This document shows, piece by piece, positions 1 through 9,140 of a stretch of DNA of 59,189 nt; positions within the stretch are counted from its first letter, which is position 1, and each line of letters opens with the position of its first letter. Source of the DNA: Clostridiales bacterium (GTDB lineage: Bacteria; Bacillota; Clostridia; Christensenellales; Aristaeellaceae). The position numbers and the translations under genes are program-made. The stretch is from positions 1-59,189 of the forward strand of contig SVGW01000007.1 of the NCBI GenBank assembly GCA_015056125.1. Reading direction: 5' to 3'. The notes under the pieces were generated by a model. It was not told where the DNA came from, made no database searches, and saw only the letters and a program-made list of their open reading frames with translations.

Positions 1-60
1 CTCTACGACCATCTGCTTGAACTCCCCAGCATATCGTTTATTCGGTACTCCCTTTGGCAT
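1..60 (-). CDS. IS3-family transposase OrfA, N-terminal 20 residues (runs off the window)
   Basis: The frame starts with ATG at complement 58-60 and reads MPKGVPNKRYAGEFKQMVVE, the typical N-terminus of an IS150-group OrfA. This is the small DNA-binding helix-turn-helix subunit that is normally fused to the OrfB DDE integrase by programmed frameshifting. Only 20 codons are present because the gene continues past base 1. It lies 67 bases inside the inferred IS terminus, the usual spacing. Whether the element is intact cannot be judged here. Confidence 0.75.
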   Translation of the reverse strand, partial: MPKGVPNKRYAGEFKQMVVE

Positions 61-127
61 AGAAAAACACCCCATTTCTTAGTACAAGTATTTTACCATA
101 CTTGTCTAACAAATGGGGTGCAGTTCA
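1..127 (-). mobile_element. IS3-family (IS150-like) insertion sequence, left end only
   Basis: The terminal inverted repeat read on the minus strand from 127 begins TGAACTGCACCCCATTTG, closely resembling the TGTACTGCACCCATTTT end of IS150. It is followed by a short hairpin (CAAGTATGGTAAAATACTTG) and then the transposase start at 60. The rest of the element lies outside the window. The right-hand boundary at 127 is placed by the TG...CA rule of IS3 elements and by the point where similarity to repeat family R1 begins (128). The insertion falls at the loop of the R1 central hairpin. Confidence 0.75.
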
Positions 128-300
128 GTGCTTTCTCTCTCGGCGTTTTCTCGTTTTATTGTGCCCGTGAAAATCGGTGCTCCGTTTCTAACGCTTCATG
201 CGCAATCACGGAACTTTGAAAAAATGCGTATGTCGCATACCGGAGTCCAGAGGAGGAACTCCTCTGGCGAGGGGTACAGGGGGCGAGAAGCCCCCTGCTA
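128..300. repeat. Repeat family R1, copy a (right half; left half cut off by the IS)
   Basis: The segment matches the right halves of 15511-15890 and 17191-17511. Starting at the IS junction it shows the right arm of the central hairpin (GCTTTCTC...GGCGTTTTCTCG), TGTGCCCGTG, TGTCGCATACCGGAGT, and two outer hairpins. These are CCAGAGGAG-GAA-CTCCTCTGG (248-268) and CAGGGGGC-GAGAA-GCCCCCTG (about 277-297). It ends about 25 bases from the stop codon of the DUF1846 gene. The left half would lie beyond the IS, outside the window. Confidence 0.8.
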
Positions 301-322
301 TGGGTGCAGGCCCCTGCTTCCG

Positions 323-1804
323 TCACTTATGATACAGCTTCTTGGTTTGATACTTGGGATCGCAGGTGAGGTTCACCTTCAGGCGCTTGAATACGTTATC
401 ATCTACCTGGGAGAGGATCACGGTAGAGTGAGCCTCGCAGCTTTGCAAAAGGGGCAATTGGCGCATGGCCCGGGCGGCGGATTCATCGGTGGCGGCGCAG
501 ATGGAAAGCGCCAGCAGGATTTCATCGGTGTGCAACCGGGGATTATGGTTACCAAGATAGGTGCATTTTAAGGATTGGATGGGCTCGATTACGTGGGGAG
601 AAATCAGATGGGCCTTCTTATCGATGCCGCCCAGGGCCTTGAGCACATTGAGCAAAAGCGCCGCAGAGGGGCCCAGCAGATTGGATGTTTTGCCGGTGAT
701 GATGCGGCCATCGGGCAATTGCATGGCCAGGGCGGGGGCGCCCGTTTCCTCAGCCCGCTGGCGTGCGGCGGCGATTACCGGGCGGTTATCATCGGATAGC
801 CCCATCTTCTGAAGCATCATCAGCAGCTTTTCCACTTCGGCCTCGGAGCCGTGGCCCTGGCGCAGGGTACACCGGGCGGCATAATAGCGGCGGATGATCT
901 CCTGCTTGGCCGCTTCCCGGCATACTTCGTCATCGATGATGCAGTTGCCCACCATATTGACCCCCATATCCGTGGGGGAAGCATAGGGGGATTTGCCGTA
1001 AATCTGCTCAAATACCGCGCTGAGCACGGGAAAAATTTCGATATCCCGGTTGTAGTTCACCGTGGTTTCTCCGTAGGCTTCCAGGTGGAAGGGGTCGATC
1101 ATGTTCATATCGTCCAGGTCCACCGTGGCGGCTTCATAGGCCACGTTTACCGGGTGCTTAAGCGGCAGATTCCAGATGGGGAAGGTTTCAAATTTGGCAT
1201 AGCCCGCCCGGATCCCCTTGCGGTGATCCTGATACAGTTGGCTCAGGCACACGGCCATTTTGCCGCTGCCGGGTCCGGGAGCCGTCACCAGTACCAGGGG
1301 CCGGGAGGTTTCGATGTATTCATCCTTGCCAAAGCCATCGTCGCTTACGATGTGCTTCACATTATAGGGATAGCCTTCAATGGGGAAATGGCGGTACACC
1401 CGCACCCCCAGGCTTTCCAGCCGCTGCTTGAAGCTGACGGCCGTGGTCTGCTCCCGCCAGCGAGTGAGCACCACGCTGCCCACATACATCCCAATGGCAC
1501 GGAAAGCATCAATCAGCCGGAGCACATCGGCGTCATAGGTGATGCCAAGATCGCCCCGCACCTTATTTTTTTCAATATCATCTGCGCTGATCACGATCAC
1601 CAGCTCAGCCTGCTCCTTCAGCGTGAGCAGCATGGACATTTTGCTGTCCGGCCGGAAGCCGGGAAGCACCCGGGAGGCATGGTTGTCGTCAAAGAGCTTG
1701 CCGCCCAATTCCAGATACAGCTTTCCGCCGAAAGCGTCGATACGCTGCCGGATACGCTCTGACTGCATGGCGGTGTACTTATCATGGTCAAATCCGATCT
1801 GCAT
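323..1804 (-). CDS. DUF1846 (UPF0371) family protein
   Basis: A 493-residue protein with the typical length and sequence of the DUF1846 family, which is common in Firmicutes. Recognisable segments are the N-terminal MQIGFDHDKYTAMQSERI, a glycine-rich TAPGPGSGKMAVCLSQ loop near residue 175 that could bind phosphate or nucleotide, and DPFHLEAYG. The biochemical role is unknown; structures of the family suggest a nucleotide-handling fold. Translation starts at ATG 1804, preceded by GGGAGGG at good spacing. A clear promoter lies at 1841-1869. The 3' end abuts repeat R1a, which may act as the end of the transcript. Nothing suggests truncation. Confidence 0.88.
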   Translation of the reverse strand: MQIGFDHDKYTAMQSERIRQRIDAFGGKLYLELGGKLFDDNHASRVLPGFRPDSKMSMLLTLKEQAELVIVISADDIEKNKVRGDLGITYDADVLRLIDAFRAIGMYVGSVVLTRWREQTTAVSFKQRLESLGVRVYRHFPIEGYPYNVKHIVSDDGFGKDEYIETSRPLVLVTAPGPGSGKMAVCLSQLYQDHRKGIRAGYAKFETFPIWNLPLKHPVNVAYEAATVDLDDMNMIDPFHLEAYGETTVNYNRDIEIFPVLSAVFEQIYGKSPYASPTDMGVNMVGNCIIDDEVCREAAKQEIIRRYYAARCTLRQGHGSEAEVEKLLMMLQKMGLSDDNRPVIAAARQRAEETGAPALAMQLPDGRIITGKTSNLLGPSAALLLNVLKALGGIDKKAHLISPHVIEPIQSLKCTYLGNHNPRLHTDEILLALSICAATDESAARAMRQLPLLQSCEAHSTVILSQVDDNVFKRLKVNLTCDPKYQTKKLYHK

Positions 1805-1840
1805 CTTCTGTTCCCTCCCTATTTTTGCCCATACTTCGGC

Positions 1841-1869
1841 ATTATACCACGCCCCCCGCCCGGAAACAA
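1841..1869 (-). promoter_or_regulatory. Sigma-A-type promoter of the DUF1846 gene
   Basis: On the minus strand, TTGTTT (1864-1869) and TATAAT (1841-1846) are separated by 17 bases. The start codon lies 36 bases downstream of the -10 box. Confidence 0.75.
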
Positions 1870-1897
1870 GGCACGAAATGGGAAAAATTTTCGAGAA

Positions 1898-1932
1898 ACA
1901 GCAAAGAAACAGGGCCTCCGGCGGAGGCCCTG
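1898..1932 (-). terminator. Rho-independent terminator of the alpha-mannosidase gene
   Basis: A palindrome CAGGGCCTCCGCCGGAGGCCCTG (1910-1932) is followed on the minus strand by TTTCTTTGCTGTTTC. It lies 28 bases past the mannosidase stop codon. Confidence 0.8.
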
Positions 1933-1960
1933 ATCCAGGAATTTACACTTTTTTACAAAA

Positions 1961-4789
1961 TCAGAAGATCAGCTTTGCTTGCACGATGGCATAGGGCTGC
2001 GCGGTGAAAGCGGCCTTGCCCTCTTTGATTTCGGCCTTGGCAAGAATATTTTCATCCAGATCGGTGAGATAGGCTTCCCGGATGGCGGTGGGCAATTGAA
2101 TTTGGATTTTATCCTCCTGCCCCTTGGCCTCATAGAGGCGGATGAGCAGCGCGCCGTCTTTCGCAATTTGCAGGGAAGTGACCACCGAATGATCACTCTT
2201 TACTTCCATGAGCGAGCATACGGGAGGCAGCTTGCCCGGGTGCGCTCCGGTGGGCACGCCGACCATGGGCCGGGTCAAGGCTTCGGCGGCCAGCTTCATT
2301 TGCCGGGCATCTTCCTGGGTGAGGGTTACAAAGAGCCGGATGGCATGAATGCCCCGCTCCGGATAGGGATCGGGATCACAGGCGGTGTTGATCAGGGAAA
2401 CGGAAAGCACCTGATCGGCAAGCCGGAAGCCGTATTTGCAATCGGTGATCAGACCGAGGCCGCTTCCCTTTGCCAGGGCGCCGGTGAGAGCGGGCACATC
2501 CAAATCCTTGCCGGTGCGTTCGGCACAGCCGGCAGGAACATCGCAAAGGAGGATATCAGAGGCGTTCTTTAAAGGCAGCCGATAGGAAAGAAGAGGGATG
2601 AAAGGCTGATTTCTGGCTGCTTCATGCCAATCCACTTCCAGCTTATAGGAAAGATTCCGGGCGCCTTTGTCCAAAGAAACTGCCATTTTCACGGTGGACT
2701 GCATGACCTTTTGCTCAAAAGTGACGCTGGAACGAAGCTCTCCCGGATTTGCAATGACTTTGACGGTTTCCGTGACGGATTCCATACCCAGATACCGGCC
2801 CACGTTCCAGGCGGTGGCGCCGCCGTTTTCTGTGTGCACCAGATGCAGCCCGGCGGGAGCCAGCAGCATTTCTTCCCCGTTTTCCTTATTAATCAGGGAG
2901 TGCAATTGGCCGTCACCGGCAAGGAATGTGGCCCGGAGGTATTCGTTTTCCAGCACGATGGGCCCCTTGGGCAGTTCCTCTCGATCCGGGTGCAGATAGG
3001 TAGGATAATCAGCTCTTTCTTTTTCCCGCAGGGCGTATACCGCGTAGCCAAGCGGAGGCACCTGGGCTTCAAACAGGATGCGCACGTAATAGTGGTCCCA
3101 GTAGCGCTGGGGCTGGTCGTCCAGCAGCTGGAAGGGAATGGCTTCTCCCTGATGGTTCATCATTTCAATTTCGGCCATGCTTCCGGCATAGTCCCATACC
3201 GTGATTTCCACCATTTCCTGCCGGAGCTGAGAGGAGGCGTTAAACACGGTATAAATTCTGGTTTTCCCGGCGCCCCGCTCCGGATTGGGCACTCCGGCAT
3301 AATTGGCGATGCCAAAACCCGCGCCTGCGCCTTCGGCCTGCAGGTGGGAGGCTTCCTCTGCCGGGAACATGGAGGTATCAATATTTTGAGAAAGCTGCTC
3401 ATAGGCTTTAGCCTGTTGGGTTTGAGCCGTGGCAATGGCCTGAGCCAATTGGCCCATGGCATGCTCCCGGCTCTCCTGCACGCAGGAGCCGGTGAGAATA
3501 TCATGGAAATGGCAGAATAATACCTTTTGCCAGGCGGATTCATATTGCTCTGCATGGAAGGGCGTGCCCAGAATGCAATGGGAAAGAGCACTCATCTTTT
3601 CCGAATCCAATAGAGCGGCCTCCGCCCGGCGATTGGCCAGCTTGATGCGGCTCTGGGTGGTATAGCAGCCGGTGAAAATGGCGTTGAGCTCATGATCCAC
3701 CACCGGCAGATCCTGCCGGACCTTTTCCGCCCGGGCGAAATATTCATGAAGGGTGCCAAAGGAGAGCCTGGGGAAGATGGGCCAATTCTGCATTTCCAGA
3801 ATGCGCTCAATATCCCGCCTGGTGGGGCCGCCCCCGTGATTGCCCACGCCGTATACGATCAGGGCGGTTTTGAGGCCTGCGCACCGGCGCTCGATTTCAA
3901 AAATACCCGTGCCGTTGTCCGGGTTCACCCCGCTGTTGTACCAGTAGGGCTCCTTATACATGAGCACTTCCTTGCCCGAGGGAGCCCGGTAGCGGTACAG
4001 GGTCACATCCTGCTTCAAGCCCCGGCAGTGATAATAATAGGGCACATTGCCAAAGGTGTTGATCTCCGGCACAAAGCGGCTGTGGCCGAAGGTATCCGGG
4101 GAAAAATCCACCTTGATGGAACCGGGGGCAATATCCCAGGTTTCATGCAGGTAATCCCGGGTATAGCGGATATGGCGGAGGAGGGATTCAGTGTCGGGCA
4201 TATTCTTATCCGTTTCCACCCAGGCGTTGGCGGTCACTTCCCAGCGTCCTTCCCGGATACGGGCCTTGATTTCCTCCATCATTTCGGGATCGTATTCTTC
4301 CACGATTTTATACACGGAGGCCTGGGACTGGGAGAAGGTGAAATCAGGGTATTCCTTCATCAGGTTCAGCATGGTGCGGAAGGTGGACAGGGTGATGCTC
4401 ACCGTTTCCTGGAATCCCCACATCCAGTTCATATCGATATGGGCATGGGAGGCATAGAGCACTTCATATTCTTTGGCGGCGCTCTGCATGGGCAAAAGCA
4501 GCTTTTCTGCCTCCAGGCAGCTGCGATTGCAAAGCGCGCCGTCTTCCTCAATGGCCTTTTCCAACAGAGAAAGGGCGGCGGAGATTTCTTCATTGAATCG
4601 CCCGTCCAGGCGCTTGGATAATTGCAGAGCAAAATGAACTTCCGAAAGGATGCGGCGAATCATGGGAGAGGGCGGGGTGATCCGGTTTTTATCCCACACC
4701 TCCATGCCCATGGTAGGCTCATATTTCTCTTTTTCCCAGTTGCCGCCCACCTGCTTTTTTAGGGCGGCGAAGCGTTCAAATAAATTCAT
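1961..4789 (-). CDS. Alpha-mannosidase, glycoside hydrolase family 38
   Basis: A 942-residue retaining alpha-mannosidase that removes alpha-mannosyl residues from oligosaccharides or glycans. The zinc-binding HAHIDMNWMWG motif is at residues 115-125 and the catalytic nucleophile is in VDFSPDTFGHS (D232). The alpha-mannosidase middle helical region and the C-terminal beta domains fill the remainder, and the length is normal for the family. No signal peptide is visible, so it is probably cytoplasmic and acts on imported sugars. An upstream in-frame ATG at 4828 is rejected because GGAGGG sits 7 bases before ATG 4789. The gene stands alone, with its own promoter (4827-4854) and terminator. Linkage specificity cannot be told from the sequence. 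Confidence 0.93.
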   Translation of the reverse strand: MNLFERFAALKKQVGGNWEKEKYEPTMGMEVWDKNRITPPSPMIRRILSEVHFALQLSKRLDGRFNEEISAALSLLEKAIEEDGALCNRSCLEAEKLLLPMQSAAKEYEVLYASHAHIDMNWMWGFQETVSITLSTFRTMLNLMKEYPDFTFSQSQASVYKIVEEYDPEMMEEIKARIREGRWEVTANAWVETDKNMPDTESLLRHIRYTRDYLHETWDIAPGSIKVDFSPDTFGHSRFVPEINTFGNVPYYYHCRGLKQDVTLYRYRAPSGKEVLMYKEPYWYNSGVNPDNGTGIFEIERRCAGLKTALIVYGVGNHGGGPTRRDIERILEMQNWPIFPRLSFGTLHEYFARAEKVRQDLPVVDHELNAIFTGCYTTQSRIKLANRRAEAALLDSEKMSALSHCILGTPFHAEQYESAWQKVLFCHFHDILTGSCVQESREHAMGQLAQAIATAQTQQAKAYEQLSQNIDTSMFPAEEASHLQAEGAGAGFGIANYAGVPNPERGAGKTRIYTVFNASSQLRQEMVEITVWDYAGSMAEIEMMNHQGEAIPFQLLDDQPQRYWDHYYVRILFEAQVPPLGYAVYALREKERADYPTYLHPDREELPKGPIVLENEYLRATFLAGDGQLHSLINKENGEEMLLAPAGLHLVHTENGGATAWNVGRYLGMESVTETVKVIANPGELRSSVTFEQKVMQSTVKMAVSLDKGARNLSYKLEVDWHEAARNQPFIPLLSYRLPLKNASDILLCDVPAGCAERTGKDLDVPALTGALAKGSGLGLITDCKYGFRLADQVLSVSLINTACDPDPYPERGIHAIRLFVTLTQEDARQMKLAAEALTRPMVGVPTGAHPGKLPPVCSLMEVKSDHSVVTSLQIAKDGALLIRLYEAKGQEDKIQIQLPTAIREAYLTDLDENILAKAEIKEGKAAFTAQPYAIVQAKLIF

Positions 4790-4826
4790 ATGGTTCCCTC
4801 CTTGGCGGGATTTTTTTGCTAAATTC

Positions 4827-4854
4827 ATTATAATTCATTTTTGACAAATTGCAA
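4827..4854 (-). promoter_or_regulatory. Promoter of the alpha-mannosidase gene
   Basis: On the minus strand, TTGCAA (4849-4854) and TATAAT (4827-4832) have a 16-base spacer. Confidence 0.65.
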
Positions 4855-4920
4855 GAAAAAGATAGGTCTACTTATAGAAGAAGATACGTGGCTTTTTTCT
4901 TGGGAAAAGCAGGGGAAAAC

Positions 4921-4949
4921 TTGAAAACAAAGCAGGGGTGCGGTATAAT
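4921..4949 (+). promoter_or_regulatory. Promoter of the ACT/DUF711 operon
   Basis: TTGAAA (4921-4926) and TATAAT (4944-4949) are spaced by 17 bases, 66 bases upstream of the ACT gene start. Confidence 0.8.
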
Positions 4950-5015
4950 ATGATTGGCGAATTGTGGGGCAATGCGCCGAAGCAAAAGGCATATCATCCG
5001 AAAGGAGTTTTTTCA

Positions 5016-5297
5016 ATGTCTGTTCAATCCAAAGCTGTGGTTTCCGTATTGGGGTTTGACCGCAAGGGCATCATTGCCAAGGTCAGCGCGGTTCTCTATG
5101 AAAGAGGCATCAATATCCTGGATATCTCCCAGACCATTCTGGACGGCTACTTCAACATGGTGATGATCGTGGATATTTCTGAGCCCACCTGCTCCTTCGC
5201 TGAGCTTCAGGACGGCCTCAAGCAGCTGGGCGCCGATCTGGGATTGCAGATTCGCATCCAGAAGAGCGAAATTTTTGAGGCAATGCATCAAATCTGA
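5016..5297 (+). CDS. ACT-domain protein (UPF0237 type)
   Basis: A 93-residue stand-alone ACT domain. It begins [20 protein letters not shown], with the family pattern of a first strand, then a D-x-K-G-I loop and a helix, and ends in [11 protein letters not shown] domains bind amino acids or other small ligands at dimer interfaces. This subgroup is nearly always encoded directly before a DUF711/PFL protein, as here (18 bases to the next start), and is related to GcvR-like regulators. ATG 5016 is chosen over an upstream in-frame ATG at 4938, because AAAGGAG precedes it and 4938 lies before the -10 box. Ligand and partner are not known. Confidence 0.88.
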   Translation: MSVQSKAVVSVLGFDRKGIIAKVSAVLYERGINILDISQTILDGYFNMVMIVDISEPTCSFAELQDGLKQLGADLGLQIRIQKSEIFEAMHQI

Positions 5298-5314
5298 CGC
5301 AGGAGGAAGGCCCG

Positions 5315-6667
5315 ATGATCCATACCAATGAAATTCTGGAAACCCTGCGCATGATCGATCAGGAAAAACTGGACGTGCGCACCATTACCATGGGCATTTC
5401 CCTGTTCAACTGCGTCTGCGACGACACCCACCGCCTGGCCAGCCGGGTATACAGCCGGATCGCCAAGCAGGCGGAAAATCTGGTGAAGGTGGGCGAGGAA
5501 ATCGAGCGGGAAATCGGTGTGCCCATTGTGAACAAGCGTATCTCCGTCACCCCCATTTCCCTGATTACCGGCGCAGTGAATGATCCCATCCCCGTGGCTT
5601 ATGCCCTGGATAAGGCGGCCAAGGAAACGGGCGTAGACTTTATCGGCGGCTATTCTGCCCTGGTGCAAAAGGGCATGACCGCGGCGGACCGGCGGCTCAT
5701 TCAGTCCATTCCCCAGGCCCTGGCGGAAACGGATGTGATGTGCTCCTCCGTAAACGTGGCCTCCACCAAGGCGGGCATCGATATGGACGCCGTGGTGCTC
5801 TGCGGAAAGGTGATTAAGGATCTGGCCGAACGCACCAAGGATCGGGACGGCTTTGGCTGCGCCAAGCTGGTGATTTTCTCCAATGCCGTGGAGGATAACC
5901 CCTTCATGGCGGGCGCTTTTTATGGTCCCGGCGAAGGCGACTGCGCGGTGAGCGTGGGCGTAAGCGGCCCGGGCGTGGTGAAGCGTGCGCTGGAAAGCGT
6001 GAAGGGCGCGCCCTTTGATGTGGTGGCCGAAACCATCAAGCGCACCGCTTTCCGCATCACCCGGGTGGGCCAATTGGTGGCTCAGGAAGCTTCCGCCCGG
6101 CTGAACGTGCCCTTTGGCATTGTGGATCTTTCCCTGGCCCCCACCCCTGCCATCGGCGACTCTGTGGCCCATATTTTGGAAGAAATGGGCCTGGAAAAGT
6201 GCGGCACTCATGGCACTACTGCGGCCCTGGCGCTGCTGAATGACGCCGTGAAAAAGGGTGGCGTAATGGCCACATCCCACGTGGGAGGCCTCTCCGGCGC
6301 CTTTATCCCCGTGAGCGAGGATATCGGCATGATCGAGGCTGCTGCCTGCGGCGCGCTTACCTTGGATAAGCTGGAAGCCATGACCTGCGTTTGCTCTGTG
6401 GGCCTGGATATGATCGCCGTACCCGGGGATACGTCCGCTTCCACCATCTCTGCCATTATTGCCGATGAAGCGGCCATTGGCATGATTAATACCAAAACCA
6501 CCGCCGTGCGTGTGATCCCTGCTCCCGGCAAGAAGGTGGGGGATTTTGTGGAATTTGGCGGGCTTTTGGGCCGTGCACCGGTAATCCCTGTGCATCCCTT
6601 CTCCTCCGAGCTTTTTGCCGCCCGGGGCGGCCGCATCCCTGCGCCTCTTAACAGCTTGAAGAATTAA
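5315..6667 (+). CDS. PFL family protein, DUF711 (UPF0210)
   Basis: A 450-residue protein of the DUF711 family, distantly related in fold to pyruvate formate-lyase and anaerobic ribonucleotide reductase but without an established reaction. Family features include the N-terminal [31 protein letters not shown], the glycine-rich [15 protein letters not shown] and a C-terminal [13 protein letters not shown]. An AGGAGG box precedes the ATG, and the gene follows the ACT gene in a two-gene operon, an arrangement conserved across Firmicutes, suggesting the ACT protein regulates or binds this one. Downstream the transcript runs into repeat R2a, whose first hairpin starts 15 bases after the stop. Length is complete for the family. 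Confidence 0.9.
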   Translation: MIHTNEILETLRMIDQEKLDVRTITMGISLFNCVCDDTHRLASRVYSRIAKQAENLVKVGEEIEREIGVPIVNKRISVTPISLITGAVNDPIPVAYALDKAAKETGVDFIGGYSALVQKGMTAADRRLIQSIPQALAETDVMCSSVNVASTKAGIDMDAVVLCGKVIKDLAERTKDRDGFGCAKLVIFSNAVEDNPFMAGAFYGPGEGDCAVSVGVSGPGVVKRALESVKGAPFDVVAETIKRTAFRITRVGQLVAQEASARLNVPFGIVDLSLAPTPAIGDSVAHILEEMGLEKCGTHGTTAALALLNDAVKKGGVMATSHVGGLSGAFIPVSEDIGMIEAAACGALTLDKLEAMTCVCSVGLDMIAVPGDTSASTISAIIADEAAIGMINTKTTAVRVIPAPGKKVGDFVEFGGLLGRAPVIPVHPFSSELFAARGGRIPAPLNSLKN

Positions 6668-6682
6668 GGGAGAGGGGAAATG

Positions 6683-6898
6683 GCGGGAGGAGGCTTTTGA
6701 GCCAAAAGCCCCCTCCCGCACCCACCCGAAAACCAATTGGGAAAGATACAGATCGCTCTATGATCAGCAATGTCTTCCCGTATATTTTCATGGGGAAAGT
6801 ATAAAAATAGGATCAGCCAAGGAATATCCCATACTGCTTTCTTGGAAGGGGGTACAGGGGGAAACCGTTCTTTGGCTTCAAAGAATGGTTTCCCCCTG
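6683..6898. repeat. Repeat family R2, copy a
   Basis: The element is bounded by two hairpins: GCGGGAGG(A)GGCTTTTG with its complement at 6683-6719, and a second at 6855-6898 with 20-base arms starting CAGGGGGAAACC. Inside each hairpin, in inverted orientation, lies a related motif: ACCCACCCGAAAACCAATTG at the left, and ACCCCCTTCCAAGAAAGCAG (minus strand) at the right. The AT-rich centre contains no gene. It fills the 244-base gap between the DUF711 gene and hslO. Confidence 0.7.
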
Positions 6899-6911
6899 AC
6901 AATATAACTTC

Positions 6912-7814
6912 ATGAATGATAATTTTTCCGTACTGAATCTGCCGGATGAAATGCTGCATATCACGCTTTTTGGCGGGATGGCGCGGGTGCTGCTGTGCCG
7001 CACCACGGGCTTGGCCCGGAAGGCTGCTGAAATTCATCAGCCCTCCTCCACTGCTCTGGCCGCCATGAGCCGCACCATGACGGCCACCGCCATGCTGGGT
7101 GTGATGATGAAAAATGAGGAAGCCTCAGTAACCGTTACCGTGGCCGGCGATGGCCCCGGCGGCAAAATCACCTCTGTGGCCCATGGCGGCAAGGTGAAAA
7201 TCTCCATGCATCATCCCGAAGTGGAATTGCCCCTGAAAAAGGATGGGCATCTGGATGTGGGCGGTCTGGTGGGCCATGAGGGCCGCCTCACGGTGATCAA
7301 GGATCTGGGATTGAAGGAGCCCTATGTGGGCCAGAGTCCCCTGGTTTCCGGCGAATTGGGCGAAGATTTTGCCCAGTATTTCACCACCAGTGAACAGGTG
7401 CCCTCTCTGGTGGCTTTGGGCTGCCTGGTGCACGATGGCTTTTGTATGTCTGCGGGCGGCGCGCTGATGCAGGCCATGCCGGGATGCACTGAAGAAATGC
7501 TGGAGCAATTGGAAGTGCGCTCTTTATTTTTCACTTCCATCAGCCGGGAAGTGGCGGAAGATCCCCTGGAAGATCTGGCCAAGGGCTGGTTTGAAGGCAT
7601 GGATATGAAGGTCCTGTCCCGGGAAGCGCTTTCCTATCAGTGTGACTGCAGCCGGGAAAAGATGGAAAAGGCGCTGATTGCCCTGGGCCGGCAGGAGCTG
7701 ACCCAGCTGATTGAAGAAGATGGGCAGGCGGAGCTTACCTGCCATTTCTGTCGCACCACCCATCATTTTTCCAAGCAGGAATTGATTGATCTGATGGCGA
7801 GGGCAAGCCGATGA
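6912..7814 (+). CDS. hslO: Hsp33, redox-regulated holdase chaperone
   Basis: A 300-residue cytosolic chaperone that is activated by oxidative unfolding. The C-terminal zinc centre is visible as CDC at about residues 238-240 and CHFC near 277-280, the CxC...CxxC arrangement whose oxidation to disulfides switches the protein on. The N-terminal domain has the family segments MSRTMTATAMLGVMMK and GDGPGGKITSVAHGG. The start at 6912 has no good Shine-Dalgarno, since the preceding bases are the end hairpin of repeat R2a; translation may be weak or may begin at a nearby codon. Its stop overlaps the next gene by four bases (ATGA), so it heads an operon with the TPR, HEAT and zinc-ribbon genes. Confidence 0.92.
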   Translation: MNDNFSVLNLPDEMLHITLFGGMARVLLCRTTGLARKAAEIHQPSSTALAAMSRTMTATAMLGVMMKNEEASVTVTVAGDGPGGKITSVAHGGKVKISMHHPEVELPLKKDGHLDVGGLVGHEGRLTVIKDLGLKEPYVGQSPLVSGELGEDFAQYFTTSEQVPSLVALGCLVHDGFCMSAGGALMQAMPGCTEEMLEQLEVRSLFFTSISREVAEDPLEDLAKGWFEGMDMKVLSREALSYQCDCSREKMEKALIALGRQELTQLIEEDGQAELTCHFCRTTHHFSKQELIDLMARASR

Positions 7815-9130
7815 TCCAGGGCCGCAGGGTGGTGGTGCCCTTTGAGCGGCCGGCCTCCTATTGGGCTACCCGCGCCAGGCGCCATTATACGCCCGCCCGG
7901 ATGCCCGAGGCGGCCCGGCTTATGCGAAAGGCCTTGGAAAAAAGCGGCGATCCTGCTACAGCGCTGGAATTGGCCCGGATCTATACCGGGATGGGCTGCT
8001 ATACCGCGGCGGAAAAATGCCTTTCCCAGGCCATTGCCCGGGGCGGGCTTACGGGAAACGCCTGCTTTACTTTGGCGGAATGCGCTCTGGGCCGGGGCGA
8101 AGAGGCCCTGGCCGAGCATGCCCTGGAGGGCAGCCTGCGTCTGGATCCCCAGGGGGTATTTTCGCTCCAGGCCCAGTATATGCTGGAAAGCTATCCCTGG
8201 CAGTGGGAAGCGCCCCTTCCCCGGAGCGCCCGAGGCGAAGCGATTGCTAAAAAAGCTCAGCGGGCACTGCTGGCCGGGCGGATGGACGAGGCCAGGGATT
8301 ATGCCTGGCGGGCATGGGAAAAAAGCCATACCTGGCAAAACGCCATGCTCCTTGGCACGCTATTGCCCCCCGAAAAAGCGGGGCGCTATCTGCGCTTTGC
8401 GGCGGAAAAAAGGCCTGGGATGCCCATGCCAAGGCTTTTGCTGGCCAGAGCATGCTTCCTGGCAGGGAAAAAGGAGGATGCGGCCATTCATCTTTGCCTG
8501 GCGGCGCCTCTTTGCCAGAATCTTTCTCAGGTGGAAAGCTTCTGCATCATTGCCTGGGAAATGGAAAAGAGCGAAGAAGCATTGGCGCTTGCCAATCAGC
8601 AGCTTTCGCAATTCCCGGCGGGTACGGATTACCTGCGCTTAAAATATATTTCCCTCAAGCGGCTGGGAATGGATGAGGATGCCCATCGCGCTCTGGAAAC
8701 ACTGCTGGAAATTGATCCCTACGATGCGGCGGCCCAGTGGTATCGCCGCCATCCGGAGGAAAAGGAGCCGCAAATGGCCAGGCCTATGTTGCTCCAGGCC
8801 CTGGGCTATCAATTGAACGTCATTCCCCGGCGTTTGCGGGAAGGCCCCCTCAACCGGCTTTTGCATCTGATGGTGATGTCTCTGGCCGGGGAAATGGATG
8901 CTGAGCAAATTTATCATTTGGTGCCGCCGGTGTGGCGGAGGATGAGCCCCGCCCAGAAGAAAAGCTGCGATGAAAGACAGGAGCCTCATTATGCCGTCAG
9001 CTTTGCCCTCTATCTTCTCCTGGCCGCCGGCCGCGGAAAGAAGGCGGCGGAATTATTTCGGGCCGCCCCCGGGAAAAAGCGGCTGATGAGAACCTTGAAG
9101 CGAATTGCCCAATGGACTGAAAAGGAGTGA
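7811..9130 (+). CDS. TPR-repeat protein of unknown function
   Basis: A 439-residue, mostly helical protein with several tetratricopeptide-like helix pairs, for example ALELARIYTGMGCYTAAEKC (about residues 50-70), ACFTLAECALGRGEEALAE, and ALANQQLSQFPAGTDYLRLK. There is no signal peptide or membrane segment, so it is probably a cytosolic scaffold or regulator. It is translationally coupled to hslO by an ATGA overlap and followed 10 bases later by a HEAT-like protein. The function is not recognised; both TPR and HEAT folds mediate protein-protein contacts, so the operon may serve protein quality control or complex assembly. That is inference from context. Confidence 0.72.
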   Translation: MIQGRRVVVPFERPASYWATRARRHYTPARMPEAARLMRKALEKSGDPATALELARIYTGMGCYTAAEKCLSQAIARGGLTGNACFTLAECALGRGEEALAEHALEGSLRLDPQGVFSLQAQYMLESYPWQWEAPLPRSARGEAIAKKAQRALLAGRMDEARDYAWRAWEKSHTWQNAMLLGTLLPPEKAGRYLRFAAEKRPGMPMPRLLLARACFLAGKKEDAAIHLCLAAPLCQNLSQVESFCIIAWEMEKSEEALALANQQLSQFPAGTDYLRLKYISLKRLGMDEDAHRALETLLEIDPYDAAAQWYRRHPEEKEPQMARPMLLQALGYQLNVIPRRLREGPLNRLLHLMVMSLAGEMDAEQIYHLVPPVWRRMSPAQKKSCDERQEPHYAVSFALYLLLAAGRGKKAAELFRAAPGKKRLMRTLKRIAQWTEKE

Positions 9131-9140
9131 ACCGAGCCTT

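Noticed and set aside
113-571. Plus-strand frame through the IS junction and repeat R1a
   Set aside because: It is composed of IS end, repeat hairpins and antisense of the DUF1846 gene.
5288-6736. Long minus-strand open frame (482 codons) opposite the DUF711 gene
   Set aside because: It is the antisense shadow of a well-recognised gene, rich in His/Gly/Ala, with no domain and no ribosome binding site.
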